64,000 nt of DNA, from the IMG/VR virus record IMGVR_UViG_3300008267_005791, positions 1 to 64,000 of that record. The stretch is one strand, 5' to 3'. The notes beneath the pieces are model-generated. The model did not search any database, was not told the origin of the DNA, and saw only the letters and a program-made list of their open reading frames with translations. This document shows, piece by piece, positions 1-8,769 of the stretch (the stretch's first letter is position 1; every line of letters begins with the position of its first letter). Position numbers and translations under genes: made by a program. The DNA is from a virus.

Positions 1-54
1 GATACCACGAACATTGGGGTTAATGAATGTATAAAAAAAATATTAAACAATTAA
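1..54 (+). CDS. C-terminal end of a truncated upstream gene
   Basis: Frame 1 is open from the window edge and ends with a TAA at 52-54, giving a 17-residue tail that ends in KKILNN. Only the last codons are visible, so no function can be assigned. The next gene starts 10 bases later on the same strand and is glycosyltransferase-like, so this may be another gene of the same cluster. Confidence 0.5.
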   Translation, partial: DTTNIGVNECIKKILNN

Positions 55-64
55 AAAAATAAAG

Positions 65-940
65 ATGAATATAATATTTTCAATAGAAGGTGGATTGGGA
101 AAATCCGTAATGGGGACTGCTGTACTAAAAGCGATTAGACGACAATATCCTGACGCTTATATAATTGTAGTGTCAGGTTATCCGGATGTTTTTATTAACA
201 ATCCAAATATGAACAAGGTGTTAAACCATGGACAATTATCTGGTATTTACGCCAAATATATAATGAATCAAGAATCTAAAGTGTTTGTTGGTGAACCATA
301 TCAAACATCGGATTACATTACAGAATCAAAACATTTAATCCAAATTTGGTGTGAAATGTTCGGTATTAATTATAGAGGTGAATTACCTGAAATTTTTATA
401 TCTGAAGCCGAAAAACAATACTTCACACAATTCTATAAAGTGGATAAACCAATTATGGTTATCCAACCAAATGGTGGAGCGGCAGGACAACCATTAAAAT
501 ATAGTTGGACTCGTGATATACCTCAACCAACGATAGAGGAAGTGATTAGATATTTTAAAAATGATTATGCTATTCTTCACATTAAAAGAGAAGACCAATT
601 TGTTTATGAAGATACATTACAAGCATTAGATGATTTTAGAAGTATTGCAATTTTATTGAGTTTATCTAAAAAACGATTATTAATTGATTCAAGTGTTATG
701 CACATTGCGGCATCATTAAATCTTCCTTCAGTTGTTACTTGGGTTGGTACTAACCCCAATGTTTTCGGATATCACACCAATACCAATATAATTGCTAATA
801 CGCCAACAAAAGAGATTATGTTAGACCATAGTCATTATTCAAAATATTTACTATTTCAAGATATGACAAGTATTCCGTATAATGATTTAAATGAAATTTT
901 TGATGTAAATCAAATCATAGACTCAATTAGAAAACAATAA
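65..940 (+). CDS. GT9-like (ADP-heptose:LPS heptosyltransferase-type) glycosyltransferase
   Basis: 291 residues. The N-terminus (IFSIEGGLGKSVMGTAVLKA, then YPDAYIIVVSG) matches the GT9 heptosyltransferase start, where a Gly-rich loop after strand 1 precedes a helix of the type A(L)xxLRxxYP. The C-terminal half has the nucleotide-sugar-domain pattern: a strand (IMVIQPNGG), then LLIDSSVMHIAASLNLPSVVTW, equivalent to the GT9 D-S-x-x-x-H-x-A-x-x-L-x-x-P-x-V-x-x-x-G block. It probably transfers a heptose or other sugar in the cytoplasm; donor and acceptor cannot be read from sequence. The start at 65 follows an A-rich leader with no Shine-Dalgarno. It converges on the next gene across a shared terminator hairpin. 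Confidence 0.7.
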   Translation: MNIIFSIEGGLGKSVMGTAVLKAIRRQYPDAYIIVVSGYPDVFINNPNMNKVLNHGQLSGIYAKYIMNQESKVFVGEPYQTSDYITESKHLIQIWCEMFGINYRGELPEIFISEAEKQYFTQFYKVDKPIMVIQPNGGAAGQPLKYSWTRDIPQPTIEEVIRYFKNDYAILHIKREDQFVYEDTLQALDDFRSIAILLSLSKKRLLIDSSVMHIAASLNLPSVVTWVGTNPNVFGYHTNTNIIANTPTKEIMLDHSHYSKYLLFQDMTSIPYNDLNEIFDVNQIIDSIRKQ

Positions 941-966
941 AAAAACCCCTATTAAGGGGTTTTTTG
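941..966. terminator. Bidirectional rho-independent terminator
   Basis: Perfect hairpin: arm AAAAACCCCT (941-950), loop ATTA, arm AGGGGTTTTT (955-964). It has A-runs on one side and T-runs on the other, so it can terminate both converging genes, whose stop codons flank it at 940 and 967. Confidence 0.85.
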
Positions 967-3078
967 TTATAGTAAATGTTGTATTTGTTTTATCACCATT
1001 TCAGAGGTTATTGATTTGTGACACTCAAACTGACGAGGGGTTCCCTTATGTTCGGGACACCAATTCCAATCACCACGGTTAAACCTAAATTCTGATTTAT
1101 TCCAACATCCATTACACACAGAATCATTTATTATTCTAGTGCAGTTTGATGTAAATTCGTGGTCAGATTTGGTAAAATTAGAAATCATAACAACATGTTT
1201 TCCTAACGCCCATGAAAGCCAAGACAATCCACTTGACAACCCTATAAAAAATTCACTATGGTAAATATAGTTCATTGTATTTTCTATTGACGTATCTTTT
1301 AATTTTGTAACATTTTTATAGTTTCCTCCGTGTTTAGATATGTTAATAATTTTATAACCTAACCCAATTAAATAATCAATTAGTTCTTGCCACCCTTTTG
1401 GATTATTCCATAATTTTAATCCGGCGGTTGATTCATCGGCTATTGTAATGTATTTATCAACCATAGGTTTTTCTTTAGGTGTAAAATCAAGTTTCGGTCT
1501 AATTTCGGTATAATCTAATTTTAAAAGATTTGTTATCGTTTTTTGTAATGGTATTGTGTTGGGGTAAATAGGTTCCTTATGTTTATTTTCAAACCATCCA
1601 ATTCTATATAACGCAAATAGATTCTCCACTGTTGAACCTGGTTCAATAAATTCTAATTCAGGGTAAGATTCTTTAAATAACTTATTCCAAAAAGTTGATA
1701 CAATGACGATACAATTATGTTGTTTTTTAAATTCTAACACATACGGAATCCAAGCAATACTATCACCCAACGAACTAGATTCAAAAGAAATGAAAACTCT
1801 TCTGTTTGTTAAATCAAGGTTATATTCAAAAACAATCTCATTATCACAAGAAACTTTGATATACCAATTTGTGAAGTATTCTCTACTTACTTTTGTCCAC
1901 ATGTTTGACGATAATTCTGTGTGATGATGTAATCCATTATCGTCATAAAATTCCACATTAAATTTTTTATCACTTTCTCCTAATATTTCAAAAAAAGGTT
2001 GATTAACAAAATGAAAATTATATTTTACATTTTGGTTGTTTGGTTTTATTAATTTCATTGTTTTTGGTGTATTGTTAAAATTTTTTATAAATAAATTTTT
2101 GGTTTCTTCTGACGAGTATTCTTTTTTTATTGTGGTAACCACTTCATACATTCTAATCATTCTTTTACAAATGGTCGTCCAATCAAATTTTGTTCTATTG
2201 TTTTGAGTTAAATCAACATATTTTTCATATTCATTCATTATTTTAGATATTGATTCTGCAACTCTATCAGAGTTTCTCTCTGTTACAACCATACCATCTA
2301 TTTTTTGAGACCCCTCGTAAGTTCCAACAACAGGAAGTCCGCAAGACACCGCTTCTAATAATGTTAAATTTGGGTGTCCGGCCTCTAATATTGATGGGTG
2401 TAAAAATATTGAGTGTGATTTATATAACTCTAAAATTTCATTTTCACTTAAATTGGTTAATAATAGTGTTAATTTTTCATATTCTAATAAGTCAGGGTGA
2501 TGTTGGAAAAATAATTTATTGTTTTCCGGTCCGGCAATTGTTATTGGAAGATTTAATTTTTTTGCTGCCTCTATGGCGTATCTAAATCCTTTTCTATCAA
2601 ACGAAGAGTCACCACCAATACCATTATTGGCTATACAAAGTAATTTATGTTCTTCTCTATATAAATTATCAACTTTAAAATAATCAACTTCTACCCCATG
2701 AGATAGATAAAATAATTTATCAGTCCCTTCAAAATAATCAATTAAATATTCTGCATGACAAAATGATATCACGGATTTTTGCATTGCCTCTAAATTTTGA
2801 CGATAGTTAAACGAATCTTTTCCATAATGAACCACATGATGGTCATGTAGGGAAAAAATGTAAGGAACGCCTCTTTCAGCTGCGTCTAACGCTAAGTTAG
2901 CCACATGAATATGTACTATATCTGAATTATCGGTGATGGCATCGTTTAAATATTTTATTTTACATTCGTGACCTAATGAATTAAATTCGTTATGGTAACA
3001 CCATAATATTTTTTCGACGGCACCCCATCCATTAGGGGGGATTGGAATTAGACCCGGAGTTACTTGAGTTATTCTCAT
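967..3078 (-). CDS. Two-domain glycosyltransferase: GT4-like N-half fused to TibC/Aah-type O-heptosyltransferase-like C-half
   Basis: About 703 residues from ATG at 3078 (MRITQVTPG); an in-frame TTG at 3102 would add 8 poorly supported residues. Residues 1-320 look like a GT4 enzyme: PPNGWGAVEKILWCY near the start and the donor-binding block HPSILEAGHPNLTLLEAVSCGLPVVGT, with the usual E-x7-E spacing. A beta-rich linker follows. The C-terminal ~280 residues (RVFISFESSSLGDSIAWIPY onwards) resemble autotransporter strand-loop-strand O-heptosyltransferases. They include FIGLSSGLSWLSWALGKHVVMI and four clustered cysteines (C-x2-C-x15-C-x11-C, near residues 655-686) like the iron finger of TibC. 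Known members glycosylate serines of surface adhesins. The target here is unknown; virion adhesins nearby are possible. Confidence 0.7.
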   Translation of the reverse strand: MRITQVTPGLIPIPPNGWGAVEKILWCYHNEFNSLGHECKIKYLNDAITDNSDIVHIHVANLALDAAERGVPYIFSLHDHHVVHYGKDSFNYRQNLEAMQKSVISFCHAEYLIDYFEGTDKLFYLSHGVEVDYFKVDNLYREEHKLLCIANNGIGGDSSFDRKGFRYAIEAAKKLNLPITIAGPENNKLFFQHHPDLLEYEKLTLLLTNLSENEILELYKSHSIFLHPSILEAGHPNLTLLEAVSCGLPVVGTYEGSQKIDGMVVTERNSDRVAESISKIMNEYEKYVDLTQNNRTKFDWTTICKRMIRMYEVVTTIKKEYSSEETKNLFIKNFNNTPKTMKLIKPNNQNVKYNFHFVNQPFFEILGESDKKFNVEFYDDNGLHHHTELSSNMWTKVSREYFTNWYIKVSCDNEIVFEYNLDLTNRRVFISFESSSLGDSIAWIPYVLEFKKQHNCIVIVSTFWNKLFKESYPELEFIEPGSTVENLFALYRIGWFENKHKEPIYPNTIPLQKTITNLLKLDYTEIRPKLDFTPKEKPMVDKYITIADESTAGLKLWNNPKGWQELIDYLIGLGYKIINISKHGGNYKNVTKLKDTSIENTMNYIYHSEFFIGLSSGLSWLSWALGKHVVMISNFTKSDHEFTSNCTRIINDSVCNGCWNKSEFRFNRGDWNWCPEHKGTPRQFECHKSITSEMVIKQIQHLL

Positions 3079-3085
3079 TTTTTTT

Positions 3086-3163
3086 TTAATTAATTTTATC
3101 AATGATTGTTTTTACTTTCTCTTTAGTGTCCTCTAAATAATTAACAACTATACTATTTTTCAT
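3086..3163 (-). CDS. Possible 25-residue mini-gene
   Basis: A 25-codon frame (MKNSIVVNYLEDTKEKVKTI...) starts at an ATG sharing ATGA with the stop of the upstream gene and ends 7 bases before the ATG of the next gene. The tight coupling is suggestive. However, it is short, A/T-biased and has no recognisable family, so it could be a chance frame or a remnant. Confidence 0.25.
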   Translation of the reverse strand: MKNSIVVNYLEDTKEKVKTIIDKIN

Positions 3164-3948
3164 TTTAAATTATTTCTCATTGTTATTGATTCATTAAAGA
3201 ACCCATTGTTATAATATTCGTGAATCGTAGTGTCGTTTAGTTTATAAGTTTCCGTTTTATGTAAATTACCTTCATCATAAAACGAAACGATGATTTCAAT
3301 AGGTTCTCCATCATAATCAATATGTTTAAAATATTTTGCTCTATCGGAAATAATTATAGAATCTCTAAAAATATTATGACCGGATTTATTAATTATTAAT
3401 TCTAATCTACGATTATCAATATTATAAGTATAAAAATAGAATACCCATCTGTTTTTAGTTTCATTAACCGGTAAAATAGAATAATACTCTGAATTAGATG
3501 ACACTCCCAAACCGGAGTTTGGTAAAATTGTTTTTTGATTATTATGTACAATCCAAAGGTTTTCCTTACCTTCTAAAATTTTCATGTAATAATTTTCTAA
3601 AAAATTATGACAATTTAATTCAGAACAATGATTGTTAAAGGTTTCTTCATCAGTAATATCTAAAAAAGTATTTAAAAAATAATTAGTTTTAAACACCATT
3701 GATGTTGTCTCAATACCATTATCCATATAGGATAAACAACAATTCCAAGATGTTAATTTATTAAAATATTCCTCAATTAAAGGGATGTCCAAATCATTTA
3801 AAATAACATCATAAGTAACTATCATAAGTTTTGTTGCTCCAATATCTTTAGCCAATTTAGCTCCATTGATAAAATTCATATGTGCAGCCAAAGATTGATT
3901 TGACTTTGATAACCCATTAATGTTTATTTGACATACTCTGAATTTCAT
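3160..3948 (-). CDS. Glycosyltransferase C-terminal fragment (probably split from the preceding gene)
   Basis: 262 residues. The N-terminal part (NQSLAAHMNFINGAKLAKDIGATKLMIVTYDVI) looks like the middle of a GT-A type transferase: a family-typical H-x-x-N-x-x-x-G-x-x-x-A helix, then a strand ending YDV in the place of the nucleotide-binding acidic motif. The first half of such a domain (strand 1, IIISTYP, to SHYPVSNEIQS) sits at the end of the upstream gene in another frame, and the 32-base overlap (3917-3948) leaves no room for the expected connecting segment. It is therefore probably a fragment re-initiated at the overlapping ATG. The C-terminal ~90 residues are a beta-rich domain similar in style to the linker in the 967-3078 gene. 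Activity is doubtful. Confidence 0.5.
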   Translation of the reverse strand: MKFRVCQININGLSKSNQSLAAHMNFINGAKLAKDIGATKLMIVTYDVILNDLDIPLIEEYFNKLTSWNCCLSYMDNGIETTSMVFKTNYFLNTFLDITDEETFNNHCSELNCHNFLENYYMKILEGKENLWIVHNNQKTILPNSGLGVSSNSEYYSILPVNETKNRWVFYFYTYNIDNRRLELIINKSGHNIFRDSIIISDRAKYFKHIDYDGEPIEIIVSFYDEGNLHKTETYKLNDTTIHEYYNNGFFNESITMRNNLK

Positions 3949-5062
3949 TTGATACCGGGTAATGAGATACTAAAATAATCTTTCTACCTAATTTTTTAAA
4001 ACTTTCAATACATTCAATAGTTAAATTTTTGCGTTTAATAGTGTCAGGGTAAGTACTTATAATAATCACCTCATCATCATTTATATGTGAAGTTAATTTA
4101 TCGTCAATCTCAATACCCAAAATATTTAATAAGTTTTCTGAATCTTGTTTTAAATCGCCGGTTAAAAAAGTGATTGATTCTTCATTATTGTATTTACCAC
4201 AATAAACCTCCAAATTAAACATCATCATAGGTATTTTATATTCTAACGCTTCTTTGATAGCAATAGGGTTTAACTCCTTATTATTTCGGTCACCTTTTGA
4301 TGAAAAGAAAAATATATCTGACGCTTGAATGAAACTATCCACATCATTTCTCTCACCCCAAATAATTGCGTTTTTAGGTTTGTTATTGATTAAAGGTTCC
4401 CAATAATCTTTAAAGTTGTCCGCTTGATTCCCAATAAAATGAAATTTAATTTTATAATTCTTTAAGTATTCGGCAATCTCAAAAAGATATTTTTGGTTTT
4501 TTCTAGCGGTAAATAAACCAACATTAACCACATGTTTCCAATCAGAACTTAATTCTAATTTCTCTTGATTCTCTCTTTGATTTTTTACTTTAACATCCAC
4601 AGGATACTCAATTATCTCATATGGGATATCAAAGATGGAATATCTAAAGGCGTTAAAAGGACTTACAAATATAAATTTATCAGGGAAAAATCTTTTTGAT
4701 GTTACAGCAAAACTAGAATCGTGAGTGGTTTCAAATATGATGTATCCACGGTCTTCCTTATATATTTCTTTTGTGATATTATCATCCATAAAGAATTCAG
4801 GGAATTCTTCCATACTAATAATATCAGGATTAAAATCTTTTATAATGTCAATAATTTCAGATTTATTATCACCTAATGAATGAAAATTAGATAATAGTAT
4901 ATCTTTAATTTGATTTCGTTGAACTACATAGTTCCAAGCAACTAATGAATATTCAACGCATTTAATAATGTAATCGTCTTTCAATAACTTTATTTTATTA
5001 AGAGTGACTTGTGGAGCTCCGCCAGTACTTAAATGTGGGGTTATAATTAAAACTTTTTTCAT
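3917..5062 (-). CDS. GT4-like glycosyltransferase carrying a truncated GT2-like C-terminus
   Basis: 381 residues. Residues 1-315 are GT4/GT-B-like: VLIITPHLSTGGAPQVTLNKI at the start, VVNVGLFTARKNQKYLFEIA (donor-site strand plus K-N-x-x), and a C-terminal block with SDIFFFSSKGDRNNKELNPIAIKEALEYKIPMM, the usual acidic donor-binding region. From residue ~330 a second domain begins (EVIIISTYPDTIKRKNLTIECIESF, IILVSHYPVS) that resembles strand 1 of a GT-A enzyme. It stops after about 45 residues, and the rest continues in another frame in the next gene. The start at 5062 sits 6 bases from a possible -7 element (see promoter entry). Likely sugar transfer in the cytoplasm; substrate unknown. Confidence 0.6.
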   Translation of the reverse strand: MKKVLIITPHLSTGGAPQVTLNKIKLLKDDYIIKCVEYSLVAWNYVVQRNQIKDILLSNFHSLGDNKSEIIDIIKDFNPDIISMEEFPEFFMDDNITKEIYKEDRGYIIFETTHDSSFAVTSKRFFPDKFIFVSPFNAFRYSIFDIPYEIIEYPVDVKVKNQRENQEKLELSSDWKHVVNVGLFTARKNQKYLFEIAEYLKNYKIKFHFIGNQADNFKDYWEPLINNKPKNAIIWGERNDVDSFIQASDIFFFSSKGDRNNKELNPIAIKEALEYKIPMMMFNLEVYCGKYNNEESITFLTGDLKQDSENLLNILGIEIDDKLTSHINDDEVIIISTYPDTIKRKNLTIECIESFKKLGRKIILVSHYPVSNEIQSMSNKH

Positions 5063-5067
5063 ATCTG

Positions 5068-5097
5068 TAAAAATAACGAAACGAATATGTTTGTCAA
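5068..5097 (-). promoter_or_regulatory. Possible host-type promoter for the minus-strand glycosyltransferase genes
   Basis: Reading the minus strand, TTGACA (5097-5092) is followed after 19 bases (counted from TTG) by TATTTTTA (5075-5068). This is close to the Bacteroidota TTG-N19-TAnnTTTG promoter form. It ends 6 bases before the ATG at 5062, which would make the message nearly leaderless. AT-rich DNA gives such matches by chance. Confidence 0.3.
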
Positions 5098-5130
5098 TAA
5101 AAACAATTTAATTAAAATGATATGTAATTA

Positions 5131-5138
5131 TATTTATC
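5131..5138 (+). promoter_or_regulatory. TATTTATC box upstream of the 5142 adhesin gene
   Basis: A member of the recurrent TATTTAT(A/C) motif family, here only three bases from the ATG at 5142. If it is a -10 element, transcription would start at or just inside the gene, so a promoter role is less certain at this site than at the others. Confidence 0.35.
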
Positions 5139-5141
5139 AAT

Positions 5142-6800
5142 ATGCAATCAATAGAAATAACTAGTTTAGTAGGGAATCCACCATTTAGTATCACAGTATG
5201 TGATATTACATATACATATTGTTATTTTGCAATTAGCGGTGTGACTTCCGCACCTGTAACTGTAACACCACCAACACAACTAAATGGAGTTAATCAATTA
5301 TTAGTAGTTGTTACCGATAGTAAAGGTTGCAATACAATAAATTACATCAATTGTTTCACTCCAACTCCGACACCAACATTAACACCGACTCCAACAATAA
5401 CTCCAACAAATATTTCGTGTAATTGCATTGCATTTATTAATGTTGGGGTTGGTAATTTAAATTTTGGTTATACTCAATGTAATGGGACTATATTTAATGG
5501 TATAATTCCTCAATCAACAACTTTTTATTTTTGTGGTAAATCACCGTTCGCCGATGAAAATGTGATAATATCAATAAATGATGTTTGTGTTAATAATACT
5601 TGTCAGACAACCGAAATAACACCAACTCCAACCCCGAAAAATACTGAAACTCCAACTCAAACACCAACACAAACGGCAACAAATACTAATACTCCAACCA
5701 ATACTCCAACTAATACACCAACTAATACACCAACTAATACACCAACACCTCAATATAAATTTTTACCTAATGGTCAATATTTACTTTATTTTATTGACAA
5801 TAATAGTTCTGCGTATTTCTATGGATATTTTACTGGATATAGTGAAAATAATACATCCTCAAAACATATTATAAAATTAAATCAAGATTTAACAATTGAC
5901 ACATCATTTAATGTGGGTACAGGATTTAATTCAGTATTTTATTCTGGTGAAGGTATAATACAACAACCCGACGGTAAATTAATAGGTTTCGGTACGTTTA
6001 CATCATATAACGGAACATCAAGTGTTAGAATAATTAGATTAAATACTGATGGTAGTATTGACACTAGTTTTGTTACCGGTAGTGGGTTTTATGGGCAATC
6101 AATTAATTATGCTGCTAAATCGGATATTGATTCTTTAGGAAATATTATTGTTCCGGGAAGGTATAACCAATATAATGGTGTTAATCCACCTATGTCATTT
6201 TTAACAAAGTTAAATAGTAATGGTGTTATGGATATGACATTTTCTGCATCAACTAGTTTTAATAATATACCTTACGCGGTTTTAATTAATTCTGATGATT
6301 CTATGTTTGTTGGTGGAGTTTTTAGTAGTTTTAGTGGTGTTTCATCTAATCGTATTATAAAATTAAAATCTGATGGAAAAATAGATTTTAGTTTTACGGG
6401 TGGTACAGGATTTAATAATAACGTTAATGGATTTTTAAGAATATCTGGAGAGACCTCATTTTACGTTTTTGGAAGTTTTACAACTTATAAGGGTATTTCC
6501 GCCAACAGGATTATTAAATTAAATTTGGACGGAACAATTGACAATAGTTTTACAAGTGGTACAGGATTTAATAACATTCTTTATTATCCCTCATCTATTA
6601 TTTGGACAAATAAATTATTAATAAATGGTGATTTTACCTCTTATAATGGGATACCATCAATATATTACATAATATTAAATTCTGATGGTACAGTTTTACA
6701 ATCATTTACAACTGAATATGAGGTGATGTTTGCGATTGGTAATAAATTATATGGGTCAGAACCTGACGGCCCGTTAGTATTAATAATGACTTATCCTTAA
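5142..6800 (+). CDS. Fibre/adhesin protein with Thr-Pro linkers and delta-60 repeats
   Basis: 552 residues, no signal peptide, consistent with a virion protein. Residues 1-70 form a small beta domain ending LLVVVTDSKGCN, as in Ig-like Bacteroidota modules. A first Thr-Pro linker lies near residues 72-90, followed by a Cys-containing module to ~160. The second linker (~162-204) ends in four near-identical TNTP units. From ~225 to the end come repeats of the form RIIKLNxDGxIDxSFxxGxGFN, five or so copies about 50 residues apart. These are delta-60 repeats, which probably form a beta-propeller-like disk. It heads a same-strand run of four adhesin genes. The most likely role is receptor binding at the tail or capsid surface; which structure it decorates is unknown. 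Confidence 0.65.
   Translation: MQSIEITSLVGNPPFSITVCDITYTYCYFAISGVTSAPVTVTPPTQLNGVNQLLVVVTDSKGCNTINYINCFTPTPTPTLTPTPTITPTNISCNCIAFINVGVGNLNFGYTQCNGTIFNGIIPQSTTFYFCGKSPFADENVIISINDVCVNNTCQTTEITPTPTPKNTETPTQTPTQTATNTNTPTNTPTNTPTNTPTNTPTPQYKFLPNGQYLLYFIDNNSSAYFYGYFTGYSENNTSSKHIIKLNQDLTIDTSFNVGTGFNSVFYSGEGIIQQPDGKLIGFGTFTSYNGTSSVRIIRLNTDGSIDTSFVTGSGFYGQSINYAAKSDIDSLGNIIVPGRYNQYNGVNPPMSFLTKLNSNGVMDMTFSASTSFNNIPYAVLINSDDSMFVGGVFSSFSGVSSNRIIKLKSDGKIDFSFTGGTGFNNNVNGFLRISGETSFYVFGSFTTYKGISANRIIKLNLDGTIDNSFTSGTGFNNILYYPSSIIWTNKLLINGDFTSYNGIPSIYYIILNSDGTVLQSFTTEYEVMFAIGNKLYGSEPDGPLVLIMTYP
5626..5751 (+). repeat. Thr-Pro linker repeat, with 12-bp tandem units
   Basis: ACNCCNAC-type low-complexity DNA encoding a Thr-Pro linker. 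Its 3' part is a tandem of the 12-mer ACACCAACTAAT (encoding TPTN), about four copies at ~5700-5745. A shorter linker of the same type lies at 5358-5410. Confidence 0.85.
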
Positions 6801-6820
6801 TTAAAATAAAAAATATATCT

Positions 6821-6917
6821 ATGAGTCAAATAGTTACAATAACATCAATGACTTCCAACAATTACACCTACCAATACATTAACTCCAACACCAACTCAAA
6901 CACCAATTAATGTTTGA
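6821..6917 (+). pseudogene. Remnant of an adhesin gene start and Thr-Pro linker
   Basis: The 175-base gap between two adhesin genes contains ATG at 6821 followed by MSQIVTITSMTS, which resembles the start of the 5142 gene (MQSIEITSLVG). The frame then runs into Asn/Thr-rich nonsense and stops at 6910. In another frame, 6864-6917 reads [17 protein letters not shown] and stop, a typical linker. The simplest reading is a deleted, frameshifted remnant of a further adhesin gene. Confidence 0.5.
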
Positions 6918-6975
6918 ATTATAATTTGAGGATATATATATATAATAAAATAAGATTAACAAATAAAATTAAAAA

Positions 6976-8757
6976 ATGAATTTATTACCAACACCGGATG
7001 ATGTATGTGAATTTGGGATATCAGTTACTGAAGTCTTTCCAAGTTCCGCAACATTGGTTTTTAACACCATATTTAAATCGTCTTGTTCTTCCGGATTAAT
7101 TACAGATGGAAAAATTACAGGTACAACAATAACTAAAATTGGTAAAGAAGGTGCTCTGATTAATATAACAGTAATCCCAACAAATGGGTCTGTATTTTTA
7201 GGGTGGGGATTTGAACCCACCGGTGAACAGGGGATATTTCTTCCGGTAGGCACAAACACCTCGGAGTTCACATTCAGAAATGAAACATCTTGGTACGCAG
7301 TGTTTGATAAGGATTGTTCATATGAAAGTTCCAATTTTTGTTTTAATATTGATAAAGATAAATTATGTTCATCATGTGATGAACAAAAAAATGTATATTT
7401 TGATAACACTAATAATTTATACAACAATGTTGGTATCACCAATAACACATATTGGTATGGTAATTCAACATTAGAATCTTTAATAACTTTTTCTGGTGTG
7501 TCAACAACACATAGAGTTGGGTGGTCATTTGATATTAGTTCTTCCGAAATCAGTGGAGGGGGGACTTTTAGAGAAAAAACTGAGAGTTCTTATACGGAAG
7601 GAAGACTAATTAAATGTGATAGAAACATTGGTACAAAAATTATAGAACTTGAGTGCCGTCCATCAAATATAACAATACCATATATTGTTTTTCTATATAA
7701 AAATAATGAAAAATATTTAAGATTTGAGAGAACCGGAAATACCAATATTGAAGTGTTAAATATACAAGGAAACCCTGTTAATAGACCTATTGATGTTTAC
7801 AAATTAAAATATGTGTCTAAAAATAATCAAATAATAACCTTTAACTTAATTACCAAAACACAATTTAACAAACAAACTGTCGGAATTGGGTGTAATGGTG
7901 GTTATGTGAATTATGACTCAACAGTTAGTGTTAGACCATCATCGTCTGGTATTATAACCTCAGATGGTTTTTACTCACAATTAAATAATGGTCAATATTC
8001 CCCATATTCAGAAATATACGAAGTTAGAAATGGTGTTATTGTAAATAAAACATTTTGTGGTTCAGATATTCTTGAATGTAATAGTCAATATAATACCACC
8101 GGTTTAATCAATTCTATAACTATTAGAGGAACTCACTCATGGGGCACATATAATAGAACTTGGTCATCTAAAAATTTAGACATTACCCGTTATAATAATG
8201 GTGACCCAATACCACTTGTAACCGGAGCAACAGAGTGGGCGAATTTAACTACAGGAGCTTATTGTTATTATAATAACGATACATCTAATGGTAACACATA
8301 CGGATTATTATATAATTGGTATGCGGTAAACGATTCAAGAGGGTTAGCCCCTGTCGGTTGGAGTATTCCAACAAGAGATGACATTATATGGTTAGTGAAT
8401 AATTTTGAAAATAGTGGAGGTGTTGATTTAGGTTCCGGTGGGAGTCTGAAAGAAGTTGGATTCTCTCATTGGGATTCACCGAATTCAGGAGCCACTAATG
8501 AAAGTGGTTTTACTGCCTTACCCGGAGGTATTAGAATGATAGAAACTTTTAGTTTTGGTGTTAGACGAAGCGAGAATAAGTTTACTGACTTAAATAGATT
8601 TGGTTATTGGTGGACATCAACCGATAGAAATCTTTCAGTTAATGGGAAACCAACAGCTTATCAATATAATTTAAGTCATTCAAGTAAATTTTTAAGTGAT
8701 TCAAATTCAACTAATTGGAAAGCAGCTGGATTATCAGTTAGATTAATAAGAAATTAA
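6976..8757 (+). CDS. Adhesin with InlB-B-like repeat and C-terminal FISUMP (C-type-lectin-like) domain
   Basis: 593 residues. Residues ~20-112 carry a divergent InlB B-repeat pattern (GSVFLGWGFEPTG...FTFRNETSWYAVFD). The middle (~115-390) is a beta-rich region of unknown family with paired cysteines. Residues ~395-593 form a FISUMP domain (Fibrobacter succinogenes major paralogous domain): LDITRYNNGDPIP, YGLLYNWYAVNDSRGLAPVG, WSIPTRDDIIWLV, FTALPGGIR, YWWTSTD and a closing LSVRLIRN. FISUMP resembles C-type lectin and sulfatase-modifying folds, often used for ligand binding. The ATG at 6976 follows an A-run without Shine-Dalgarno. Likely a tail-fibre or capsid-surface adhesin. Confidence 0.65.
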   Translation: MNLLPTPDDVCEFGISVTEVFPSSATLVFNTIFKSSCSSGLITDGKITGTTITKIGKEGALINITVIPTNGSVFLGWGFEPTGEQGIFLPVGTNTSEFTFRNETSWYAVFDKDCSYESSNFCFNIDKDKLCSSCDEQKNVYFDNTNNLYNNVGITNNTYWYGNSTLESLITFSGVSTTHRVGWSFDISSSEISGGGTFREKTESSYTEGRLIKCDRNIGTKIIELECRPSNITIPYIVFLYKNNEKYLRFERTGNTNIEVLNIQGNPVNRPIDVYKLKYVSKNNQIITFNLITKTQFNKQTVGIGCNGGYVNYDSTVSVRPSSSGIITSDGFYSQLNNGQYSPYSEIYEVRNGVIVNKTFCGSDILECNSQYNTTGLINSITIRGTHSWGTYNRTWSSKNLDITRYNNGDPIPLVTGATEWANLTTGAYCYYNNDTSNGNTYGLLYNWYAVNDSRGLAPVGWSIPTRDDIIWLVNNFENSGGVDLGSGGSLKEVGFSHWDSPNSGATNESGFTALPGGIRMIETFSFGVRRSENKFTDLNRFGYWWTSTDRNLSVNGKPTAYQYNLSHSSKFLSDSNSTNWKAAGLSVRLIRN

Positions 8758-8769
8758 TAAAATATAATT

